This document shows, one piece after another, positions 5,666-12,128 of a stretch of DNA of 12,128 bases (position 1 is the stretch's first letter; every line of letters begins with the position of its first letter). The stretch comes from Pseudomonadota bacterium. GTDB lineage: Bacteria; Pseudomonadota; Alphaproteobacteria; Rhodospirillales; Rhodospirillaceae. Made by a program: the position numbers and the translations under genes. A model generated the notes under the pieces. It made no database searches, was not told the DNA's origin, and saw only the letters and a program-made list of their open reading frames with translations. The stretch is from contig JAEWWF010000231.1 in the NCBI GenBank assembly GCA_023396465.1, positions 1 through 12,128 of the forward strand, written 5' to 3'.

Positions 5666-7294
5666 ATGAGCAACCGACTTGCATTCCTGCGGCGCATGGC
5701 CGCTTCGGGGGCCGTCGCGGCGGCCCTGCTGGCGCCTTTCGCCGCCGCGACGACGATCCTGCCGGCCGCCGCCGTGGCGCAGGAACAGCCGCAGAGCGGC
5801 GGCACCCTCAACGTCATCGTGCAGCCGGAGCCGCCGATCCTGGTGCTCGGCCTCAACCAGCAGGGCCCGACCCAGACGGTGGCCGGCAAGATCTATGAAG
5901 GGCTGCTGACCTACGCCCACGATCTGACCCCGATGCCATCCCTGGCGGAAAGCTGGGAGGTGTCGCCGGACGGCCTGACCTATACCTTCAAGCTGCGCCA
6001 GAACGTCACCTGGCACGACGGCCAGCCGTTCACCGCCAAGGACGTGGTGTTCACCACCACCAAGTTCCTGCCCGAGACCCACCCCCGCGCCCGCGGCAAC
6101 TTCAGCCATGTGGAGAAGGTGGAAGCGCCCGACGACCACACCGTCGTCTTCACCCTGAAGCAGCCGTTCCCGGCCTTCATGAAAGCGTTCGAGGTCTCGT
6201 CGGCGCCGATGATGCCGGCCCACATCTACGACGGCACCGACTACAAGCAGAACCCGAAGAACGCCACGCCGATCGGCACCGGCCCCTTCAAGTTCGCCGA
6301 GTGGGTGAAGGGCAGCCACATCAAGCTTGAGAAGTACGAGAACTATTACCAGGACGGCAAGCCTTACCTGGATGCCATCTACTTCCGCGTCATCCCTGAT
6401 GCCGCCAGCCGCGCCCTGGCGCTGGAAACCGGCGAGGTCGACATCACCCAGTTCAATGATATCGAACCCTTCGACGTGCCGCGCCTGAAGGCGCTGCCGC
6501 ACCTTAAGATGACCACCAAGGGCTATGAGTTCGTCGCCCCGCTGTCGTGGATCGAGATCAACCACCGCGTGGCGCCGTTCAATGACAAGCGGTTCCGTCA
6601 GGCGCTGTCCTATGCCATCGACCGCAAGTTCATCCGCGACAAGGTGTGGTTCACCCTCGGCCGTGTCGCCACCGGACCGGTGAACTCGGTCACCGCCGGC
6701 TTCGAGCCGGACAAGACCCACTATGCCTTCGACCCGGCCAAGGCCGAGGTGCTGCTGGACGAAATGGGCCTGAAGCCGGGTGCCGGCGGCGTGCGAGCCG
6801 AAATCACCCTCATGCCCATGCCTTACGGCGAGACCTGGGCCCGGCTCGGCGAGTATCTGCGTCAGGCCTGGGGCAAGGTCGGCGTGAAGGTGAACCTGCA
6901 AAGCAGCGATGCGGCCGGCTGGGTGCAGAAGGTGTCCAACTGGGATTACCAGGTGACCACCAACTTCGTCTACCAGTACGGCGACCCGTCGCTCGGCGTG
7001 GCGCGCACCTACATCTCCGACAACATCCGCCAGGGCGTGATGTTCTCCAACACCATGGGTTACAGCAACCCGCGGGTGGATGAACTGTTCGCCGCCGCCG
7101 CCGTCGAGAACGATCCCGCCAAGCGGCAGGAACAGTTCAGCGAGGTGCAGCGCATCCTCACCGACGAACTGCCGGTGATCTGGCTGCTGGAGATGGAATT
7201 CCCGACCTTCGTGAACAAGCGGGTCCACAACGCCGTCACCACCGCCATCGGCACGACGGAGACCTTCGCCGACGTGTGGGTCGACAAGAAGTGA
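5666..7294 (+). CDS. ABC transporter substrate-binding protein, dipeptide/oligopeptide family (SBP_bac_5)
   Basis: A 542-residue periplasmic binding protein of normal length for family 5. It has an N-terminal signal peptide with RR at residues 9-10, a hydrophobic alanine-rich core and likely cleavage near AVA-QE (residue 38). Sec export is likely and Tat is possible, but the RR motif is incomplete. Family features include GGTLNVIVQPEP at 45-56, the LAESWEVSPDGLTYTFKLR block, TWHDGQPFTAKDV, GTGPFKF and DKRFRQALSYAIDR. The protein captures a small solute, classically a di- or oligopeptide, and hands it to the two permeases downstream. The ligand cannot be deduced. The ATG at 5666 is preceded by GGGAAGG (5648-5654). 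It is separated from the first permease gene by 122 bases containing two hairpins, which suggests it is expressed at a higher level than the membrane parts. Confidence 0.95.
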   Translation: MSNRLAFLRRMAASGAVAAALLAPFAAATTILPAAAVAQEQPQSGGTLNVIVQPEPPILVLGLNQQGPTQTVAGKIYEGLLTYAHDLTPMPSLAESWEVSPDGLTYTFKLRQNVTWHDGQPFTAKDVVFTTTKFLPETHPRARGNFSHVEKVEAPDDHTVVFTLKQPFPAFMKAFEVSSAPMMPAHIYDGTDYKQNPKNATPIGTGPFKFAEWVKGSHIKLEKYENYYQDGKPYLDAIYFRVIPDAASRALALETGEVDITQFNDIEPFDVPRLKALPHLKMTTKGYEFVAPLSWIEINHRVAPFNDKRFRQALSYAIDRKFIRDKVWFTLGRVATGPVNSVTAGFEPDKTHYAFDPAKAEVLLDEMGLKPGAGGVRAEITLMPMPYGETWARLGEYLRQAWGKVGVKVNLQSSDAAGWVQKVSNWDYQVTTNFVYQYGDPSLGVARTYISDNIRQGVMFSNTMGYSNPRVDELFAAAAVENDPAKRQEQFSEVQRILTDELPVIWLLEMEFPTFVNKRVHNAVTTAIGTTETFADVWVDKK

Positions 7295-7325
7295 CGCGGT
7301 CGCTCTCCCTCCCTGCCTGACCGCG
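7295..7325 (+). promoter_or_regulatory. Small stem-loop directly after the binding-protein stop codon
   Basis: CGCGGTC (7295-7301) pairs perfectly with GACCGCG (7319-7325) around a pyrimidine-rich 17-base loop. It begins on the first base after the TGA. It probably forms part of the same 3' structure as the larger hairpin that follows. Confidence 0.4.
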
Positions 7326-7329
7326 CATC

Positions 7330-7373
7330 CTGCGGGGTGGCGCCGACGCCGCCGGCCAGGCGCCGCCCCGCAG
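7330..7373 (+). promoter_or_regulatory. Strong intra-operon stem-loop between binding protein and permease genes
   Basis: CTGCGGGGTGGCGCC (7330-7344) pairs over all 15 positions, with one G-U pair, to GGCGCCGCCCCGCAG (7359-7373) around a 14-base loop. TTT follows (7374-7376), too short for an efficient intrinsic terminator. In many importer operons a hairpin here protects the binding-protein message from 3' exonucleases or causes partial termination, giving excess binding protein. That role is inferred from position. Confidence 0.7.
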
Positions 7374-7416
7374 TTTCCCCATTCATGTCTTTCCCAGCGA
7401 AGAGGGCTGAACGGCC

Positions 7417-8394
7417 ATGGCCGGCATCGCATCGTTCCTGGGAAGGCGGCTGTTCAAGGCCGTCTTCATCCTGCTCGCCATCGTGGTGATCAATTTCCTG
7501 CTGGTGCGCGCCGCGCCCGGTGACCCGGCCATGGTGATGGCCGGCGAGGCCGGTGCCGCCGACGAGCAATATGTCCAGCAGCTGCGCGAGCAGTTCGGCC
7601 TCGACCGGCCGCTGCATGTCCAGCTTGGCATCTATGTCCGTGACGTGGCCATGGGCGACCTCGGCTATTCCTACCGCCAGCAGCGGCCGGTGTGGGATCT
7701 GATCGGCGACCGTCTGCCGGCGACGCTCATCCTCACCGGCACCGCTTTCGTCCTGGCGCTGGCCGCCGGTATCGCGCTTGGCACCCTGGCGGCGATGAAC
7801 GTCGGCCGCTGGTCCGATAGCGCCATCACCGTGCTGGCGCTGGTCAGCTACGCCACCCCCATCTTCTGGGTTGGGCTGATGCTGATCCTGCTGTTCTCGG
7901 TCCAGCTCGGTTGGTTGCCGGCCTTTGGCTACGAGAGCATCGGCGCCGGTTACACCGGCTTCGAGCGGGTGCTCGACATCGGCCGCCACATGGTGCTGCC
8001 GGTGGTGACGCTCGGCCTGTTCTACATGGCGGTCTATGCCCGCCTGACCCGTGCCTCCATCCTGGAGGTGCGCGACATGGATTTCGTGAAGACGGCCCGC
8101 GCCAAGGGCCTGGGTGAAACGCGCATCGTGCTCAAGCATGTGCTGCGCAACGCCATCCTGCCGGTCATCACCTTCGCCGGCATCCAGGCCGGGCATCTGG
8201 TCGGCGGCTCCATCCTCATCGAGACGGTGTTCGCCTGGCCGGGCATCGGGCGGCTGGCCTTCGATGCCGTGCTGCAACGGGACTATCAGGTGCTGCTTGG
8301 CATCTTCTTCGTCACCTCGGTGCTGGTGATCGTCTTCAACATCCTGACCGACCTCGTCTATTCGCTGGTCGACCCGCGCATCGAGGTGGCCTGA
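7417..8394 (+). CDS. ABC transporter permease, DppB/OppB type
   Basis: A 325-residue inner-membrane permease with about six transmembrane helices: residues 12-31, 100-125, 135-163, 190-210, 246-270 and 290-315 by hydrophobicity. The N-terminus LGRRLFKAVFILLAIVVINF followed by APGDPA is typical of the DppB/OppB half. The cytoplasmic EAA-type coupling loop, which contacts the ATPase, is at about 224-250 (TARAKGLGETRIVLKHVLRN). It pairs with the next permease to form the channel. AGAGGG (7401-7406) precedes the ATG. The stop is one base before the next start, so translation is probably coupled. Confidence 0.95.
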   Translation: MAGIASFLGRRLFKAVFILLAIVVINFLLVRAAPGDPAMVMAGEAGAADEQYVQQLREQFGLDRPLHVQLGIYVRDVAMGDLGYSYRQQRPVWDLIGDRLPATLILTGTAFVLALAAGIALGTLAAMNVGRWSDSAITVLALVSYATPIFWVGLMLILLFSVQLGWLPAFGYESIGAGYTGFERVLDIGRHMVLPVVTLGLFYMAVYARLTRASILEVRDMDFVKTARAKGLGETRIVLKHVLRNAILPVITFAGIQAGHLVGGSILIETVFAWPGIGRLAFDAVLQRDYQVLLGIFFVTSVLVIVFNILTDLVYSLVDPRIEVA

Positions 8395-8395
8395 C

Positions 8396-9238
8396 ATGAC
8401 CCGTGACTTCTGGAAGGCCTTCGCCCGCAACCGGGGCGCCGTCGTCGGCCTCGGCATCCTGGCCCTGGTGGTGCTGTGCGCCCTGCTGGCCGACATCATC
8501 TACCCGGTCAGCCCGTGGGAGATGACCACCATGCCGTTCCAGCCGCCGGGGGCGGAGGACGCGCTGCTCGGCTCCGATACCCTCGGCCGCGACATCGCCG
8601 CCGGCATCGTTCACGGCGCCCGCGTGTCGCTGGTGATCGGGCTGACCTCCACCGCCGTGGCGCTGCTGATCGGCGTCACCCTCGGCGCCGTCGCCGGTTT
8701 TCATGGCGGCCGGGTGGACGATGCCATCATGCGCTTCACCGAACTGTTCCAGACCATCCCCAACTTCGTGCTGGCGGTGGTGCTGGTGGCCATCTTCACG
8801 CCGACCATCGCCAACATCGTCATCGCCATCGCCATCGTCAGCTGGCCGCCGCTGGCCCGCCTGGCCCGCGGCGAGTTCATGGCCCTGCGGTCGCGGGAGT
8901 TCGTGCAGGCGGCGGTGACCACAGGCCAGGGCACCGGCACCATCATCTTCCGCCACATCCTGCCCAACAGCCTGTCGCCGATCATCGTCTCGGCCTCGCT
9001 GATGGTGGCGACGGCGATCCTGCTGGAAAGCTCCCTCAGCTTCCTCGGCCTTGGCGATCCCAACGTCATGAGCTGGGGCTACATGATCGGCGCCGCCCGC
9101 ACCGTGATCCGGCAGGCGTGGTGGATGAGCTTCTTCCCCGGCATTGCCATCCTGCTGACAGTGCTGGCCCTCAACCTGGTGGGCGAGGGGCTCAACGACG
9201 CGCTCAACCCGAAACTGGCCCGCAAGGGGAAGGCATGA
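8396..9238 (+). CDS. ABC transporter permease, DppC/OppC type
   Basis: A 280-residue inner-membrane permease, the DppC/OppC partner of the preceding protein. It shows the N-terminal helix (13-33), the family signature LLGSDTLGRDIAAGIVHGAR (57-76), helices near 78-102, 123-150, 195-215 and 245-265, and an EAA-type loop around 160-190 (REFVQAAVTTGQGTGTIIFRH). Helix 123-150 is encoded partly by repeated ATCGCC/ATCGTC units (IVIAIAIV), which is ordinary for a hydrophobic stretch in a GC-rich genome. Its start lies one base after the upstream stop, and its TGA overlaps the ATG of the ATPase gene. Confidence 0.95.
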   Translation: MTRDFWKAFARNRGAVVGLGILALVVLCALLADIIYPVSPWEMTTMPFQPPGAEDALLGSDTLGRDIAAGIVHGARVSLVIGLTSTAVALLIGVTLGAVAGFHGGRVDDAIMRFTELFQTIPNFVLAVVLVAIFTPTIANIVIAIAIVSWPPLARLARGEFMALRSREFVQAAVTTGQGTGTIIFRHILPNSLSPIIVSASLMVATAILLESSLSFLGLGDPNVMSWGYMIGAARTVIRQAWWMSFFPGIAILLTVLALNLVGEGLNDALNPKLARKGKA

Positions 9239-10944
9239 TGACCCGCACCGACAGCGATACGGACATCCTGCTCGACGTCCGCGACCTCACCGTCGCCCTG
9301 CCGCAGGGGGCGGACCGGCCCAACGCGGTGGAAGGCATCTCGCTGACCATCCGCAAGAACGAGATCCTGTGCGTGGTCGGCGAGTCCGGCTCCGGCAAGT
9401 CGATGACCGCCCATGCCGTCATGGGCCTGCTGCCGAAGCCGCATGTGCGGGTGACGGGCGGGCAGGCGCTCTATCGCGGCCGCGACATCCTGACCATGAG
9501 CGAGCGGGAGCAGCGCGCCCTGCGCGGCGGCCGCATCGCCATGATCTTCCAGGAGCCGATGACCGCCCTCAATCCGCTGATGACCGTCGGCGACCAGATC
9601 GAGGAAAGCCTGAAGGCCCATTCCGACATGAATGCCGCCGCCCGCCGCGCCCGCGTCGTGCAACTGCTGGCCGATGTCGGCCTGCCGGACCCGGAACACC
9701 TGCGCCGCAGCTATCCTTTCCGCCTGTCGGGCGGCCAGCGCCAGCGGGTGATGATCGCCATGGCCCTGGCGCTGGAACCCGACATCCTGATCGCCGACGA
9801 GCCGACCACGGCGCTCGATGTGACCACCCAGAAGCAGATCCTCGACCTGATCCGCAAGCTTCAGGCCGAGAAGGAGATGGGCGTCATGTTCATCACCCAC
9901 GATTTCGGCGTGGTGGCGGAGATCGCGACCAATGTTGCCGTCATGCAGCACGGCCGCTGCGTCGAGGTCGGGCCGGCGGCGCAGATGCTGAACGCGCCGC
10001 AGCACCCCTACACCCGCCACCTGATCGCCGCCGTGCCCCATTACATCGAGCACCGCGACGACTTCCTGAAAAGCGGCGAGGCGCTGCTTCAGGCCGAAAA
10101 GGTGCGCAAGGTCTTCCGCCTGGGTGGCGGTTTTCTGCGCAAGGGGCGGGAGATCATCGCCGGCGACGACATCACCCTGACCATCCACCCCGGCGAGACG
10201 GTGGGCGTGGTGGGGGAAAGCGGCTCCGGCAAGTCCACCCTCGGGCGCTGCATCGTCGGGCTGCACAAGGCCGACGGCGGCCGCATCCTCTACGGCGGGC
10301 AAGACTTGGTGAGCCTCAGCCGCAAGCAGTTCCGGCCGGTCCGCAAGGACATTCAGATGATCTTCCAGGACCCCTATGCGTCGCTCAACCCGCGCCACAA
10401 GGTGGGGGAGATCATCGCCCAGGGGCCGGTCGCCTTCGGCACCTCCCACGCCAAGGCCATGGAGCGGGCACGCGAACTGCTGCGGCTGGTGGGCCTGCCG
10501 GCCAACGCGGTGGACCGCTACCCGCACGAGTTCTCCGGCGGTCAGCGCCAGCGCATTTCCATCGCCCGCGCCCTGGCGCTGGAGCCCAAGCTGATCATCG
10601 CCGACGAGCCGGTGTCGGCGCTCGATGTGTCGGTGCAGACCCAGGTGCTGGAACTGCTGGACGACATCCGCCACCGCCTCGGCCTGTCCATGCTGTTCAT
10701 CACCCACGATCTGCGGGTGGCGGCGCAGGTGTGCGACACCATCGCGGTGATGCAGAAGGGTCGTGTGGTGGAGATGAACACCGCCCGCGAGGTGTTCCAG
10801 AACCCGCAACATCCCTATACCCGCACCCTGCTCGATGCCATCCCCGGCAAGGCTTGGGAAATCCCCGAGGATCTGCGCCATCTGCGCAAGGAACAGGCGG
10901 CTGCCGTCTCGGGTGGCCGCGATGGCCGGGGGGCGGTCGCATGA
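9235..10944 (+). CDS. Tandem ABC ATPase (DppD-DppF type fusion) of the oligopeptide importer
   Basis: A 569-residue cytoplasmic protein carrying two complete nucleotide-binding domains, so one gene replaces the usual DppD and DppF pair. Domain 1 has Walker A GESGSGKS (49-56), signature LSGGQ (164-168), Walker B ending D188-E189 and switch H222. Domain 2 has Walker A GESGSGKST (327-335), signature FSGGQ (433-437), Walker B ending D457-E458 and H491. Both domains end with the oligopeptide-type motif HPYTR (about 257-261 and 526-530). All catalytic residues are present in both halves, so both sites should hydrolyse ATP. The start is either the ATG at 9235, which overlaps the previous stop as ATGA, or the adjacent ATG at 9238. 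GGGGAAGG precedes both. The stop overlaps the next start as ATGA. Confidence 0.95.
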   Translation: MMTRTDSDTDILLDVRDLTVALPQGADRPNAVEGISLTIRKNEILCVVGESGSGKSMTAHAVMGLLPKPHVRVTGGQALYRGRDILTMSEREQRALRGGRIAMIFQEPMTALNPLMTVGDQIEESLKAHSDMNAAARRARVVQLLADVGLPDPEHLRRSYPFRLSGGQRQRVMIAMALALEPDILIADEPTTALDVTTQKQILDLIRKLQAEKEMGVMFITHDFGVVAEIATNVAVMQHGRCVEVGPAAQMLNAPQHPYTRHLIAAVPHYIEHRDDFLKSGEALLQAEKVRKVFRLGGGFLRKGREIIAGDDITLTIHPGETVGVVGESGSGKSTLGRCIVGLHKADGGRILYGGQDLVSLSRKQFRPVRKDIQMIFQDPYASLNPRHKVGEIIAQGPVAFGTSHAKAMERARELLRLVGLPANAVDRYPHEFSGGQRQRISIARALALEPKLIIADEPVSALDVSVQTQVLELLDDIRHRLGLSMLFITHDLRVAAQVCDTIAVMQKGRVVEMNTAREVFQNPQHPYTRTLLDAIPGKAWEIPEDLRHLRKEQAAAVSGGRDGRGAVA

Positions 10945-11951
10945 GCAACGCCCCCTCCGTCGCCATCGTCGGGGCCGGCGCCATCGGCTGCCTGCTGGCG
11001 GCGCGGCTGACCGGCGCCACCTCGGCCGCCGTCACCCTCATCGCCCGTGGCGGCACCGCCGATGTCATCCGCCGCGACGGCATCACCATGGCGACGCCGC
11101 TCGGCCGGGTCAGCCGGGTGCCGGTGACGGTTACCGATGATGCCCTGTCGGCCGGGCCGCAGGACATCGTGTTCCTGTGCGTCAAGGCCCATGCGCTGAC
11201 CGGCGTGCTGGATACCCTGTCGAGCCTGATGGGACCGCGGACCACCGTCGTGCCCATGGTGAACGGCATTCCCTGGTGGTATCCGCTCGGTCAGCCGGAG
11301 CCGCTGGGATCGTACCGTCTGCGGGCGGTGGACCCGGACGGCCTGCTGTGGCGGGCCATCCCGCCGGAGCGGGTGGTCGGCTCCGCCACCTGGGTGTCGG
11401 TGGAAGGCGAGGGGCCGGGGCGCATCCGCCACGTCGACGACCAACGCTTCATCTTCGGCGACCCGCTCGGCCGTCGCACGCCGGCGGTGGAGGCGGTGGT
11501 GGAGCTGTTCGCCCAGGCCGGCTTCCAGGCCCGCGGCAGCCTCGACATCCGCGGCGATATCTGGGTCAAGCTGTGGGGCAACCTTGCCTTCAATCCCATG
11601 AGCGCGCTCACCGGCGCCACCATGGGCCAACTGTGCGCCGATCCCGGCACCCGCGCGGTGGCGCGGGCGCTGATGGAGGAGGCGCGGGCGGTCGGCGAGC
11701 GGCTGGGCGTCCGTTTCACCACCGACATCGACGCCCGTCTCGCCTCGGCCCAATCGGTCGGCGACTACCGCACCAGCATGTTGCAGGACATGGACGCCGG
11801 TCGCCGTCTGGAAGTCGATGCCATTGTTCGCTCCGTGTCCGAATTGGGGGCGCTGGTGGGCGTGCCGACGCCGATCATCGACACCATCGCCGCCCTCACC
11901 GACATGCGGGCCCGGCGGCGGGGTGATGTTGCGGCGGCACAAGCCGCCTGA
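10941..11951 (+). CDS. Ketopantoate reductase (ApbA/PanE) family oxidoreductase
   Basis: A 336-residue NAD(P)-dependent reductase. The N-terminal Rossmann motif is VGAGAIG (10-16). The family's active-site residues are all visible: K82 in CVKAH, N108 in MVNGI, K210 and N214 in WVKLWGNLAFN, S279 in TSMLQD and E291 in RRLEVDAI. It should reduce a 2-oxo acid or a related keto compound. True ketopantoate reductase makes pantoate for pantothenate synthesis. However, this protein is about 30 residues longer than E. coli PanE, with extra sequence around 111-145 (WWYPLGQPEP, then DPDGLLWRAIPPERV). Paralogues of that kind often sit in catabolic operons. The ATGA overlap with the ATPase gene and the downstream M20 gene favour a catabolic substrate. 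Confidence 0.9.
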   Translation: MSNAPSVAIVGAGAIGCLLAARLTGATSAAVTLIARGGTADVIRRDGITMATPLGRVSRVPVTVTDDALSAGPQDIVFLCVKAHALTGVLDTLSSLMGPRTTVVPMVNGIPWWYPLGQPEPLGSYRLRAVDPDGLLWRAIPPERVVGSATWVSVEGEGPGRIRHVDDQRFIFGDPLGRRTPAVEAVVELFAQAGFQARGSLDIRGDIWVKLWGNLAFNPMSALTGATMGQLCADPGTRAVARALMEEARAVGERLGVRFTTDIDARLASAQSVGDYRTSMLQDMDAGRRLEVDAIVRSVSELGALVGVPTPIIDTIAALTDMRARRRGDVAAAQAA

Positions 11952-11990
11952 CCACCCCGACAAGAACCGCAGAGGAAGGAAACCGCATCC

Positions 11991-12128
11991 ATGTCCGCCA
12001 CCTCTCCCATCAACGGCGCCCGCCTGTGGGACAGCCTGATGCAGATGGCCGCCATCGGCGCCACCGACAAGGGAGGCAGCCGCCGCCTCGCCGCCACCGA
12101 CGAGGACGCCGCCGGCCGTGCCCTGTTC
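11991..12128 (+). CDS. M20-family amidohydrolase (N-carbamoyl-L-amino-acid hydrolase/allantoate amidohydrolase-like), 5' part only
   Basis: Only the first 46 residues are in the window. INGARLWDSLMQMAAIGATDKGG followed by RRLAATDEDAAGRALF matches, from memory, the N-terminus of the hydantoinase/carbamoylase family of zinc-dependent M20 amidases. That family hydrolyses N-carbamoyl amino acids, ureidopropionate or allantoate. The metal ligands lie beyond the window edge, so activity cannot be checked. AGAGGAAGGA (11971-11980) is a strong ribosome-binding site about ten bases before the ATG. The 39-base gap after the reductase gene makes it part of the same operon. Confidence 0.75.
   Translation, partial: MSATSPINGARLWDSLMQMAAIGATDKGGSRRLAATDEDAAGRALF

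Noticed and set aside
5354..7432. 692-codon open frame on the minus strand
   Set aside because: It lies opposite the aldolase end and the whole binding-protein gene. Its composition is that of an antisense frame in GC-rich DNA (rich in H, G, R, V), with no family motif. The plus-strand genes have clear motifs and ribosome-binding sites.
8813..8842. Short ATCGCC/ATCGTC repeats as a repeat element
   Set aside because: They encode an I-V-I-A-I-A-I-V membrane helix of the permease, which codon bias explains.
9079..10881. 600-codon open frame on the minus strand
   Set aside because: It is antisense to the ATPase gene. Its long open length follows from the GC-rich third codon positions of the real gene.
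1..12128. CRISPR arrays, tRNA/rRNA genes, insertion sequences or phage/attachment sites
   Set aside because: I saw no regularly spaced direct repeats, no tRNA-like cloverleaf with TTCGAATCC-type arm in the gaps, and no transposase or integrase reading frame.

Overview
The window is very GC-rich, bacterial, and densely coded. Gene types, codon bias and a Rhodobacter-type phospholipid methyltransferase suggest an alphaproteobacterium, perhaps of the Rhodospirillales/Azospirillum kind. That placement is inference from family resemblance. I see no tRNA, rRNA, insertion sequence, phage gene or CRISPR array. Nothing stands out as obviously foreign by composition.

Left part (1-4391), all on the minus strand. 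In transcription order there is a LysR-type regulator, a class IV aminotransferase-like protein, a sulfotransferase-like P-loop protein joined to it by an ATGA overlap, a class I SAM methyltransferase resembling PmtA, and a secreted serine hydrolase of the beta-lactamase/penicillin-binding family cut by the window edge. The aminotransferase-like/sulfotransferase-like pair is the most unusual item. The first protein appears to lack both the PLP Schiff-base lysine and the glutamate that binds the PLP ring nitrogen. The pair resembles, in separate genes, a fused protein known from plants (the BCAT-like proteins).

Centre (4392-4756). A 365-base divergent control region separates the regulator from the rightward genes. 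It holds a textbook LysR-type operator, GCATAA-N7-TTATGC, and two further copies of the half-site. One half-site lies beside the regulator's own start.

Right part (4757-12128), all on the plus strand. A class II aldolase/adducin-family protein is followed, after a 156-base leader with two hairpins, by a dipeptide/oligopeptide-type ABC importer: binding protein, two permeases and one tandem-ATPase protein. A ketopantoate-reductase-family oxidoreductase follows, then the start of an M20-family amidohydrolase of the N-carbamoyl-amino-acid hydrolase/allantoate amidohydrolase type. The permease, ATPase and reductase genes are separated by 1 base or by ATGA overlaps. A strong stem-loop sits between the binding-protein gene and the permeases, as expected where the binding protein must be made in excess.

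Read together, the right half looks like a LysR-controlled uptake-and-breakdown operon. The importer would bring in an amide-, ureido- or peptide-like compound, the M20 enzyme would cleave it, and the reductase and aldolase-family protein would process the products. The actual substrate cannot be read from the sequence.
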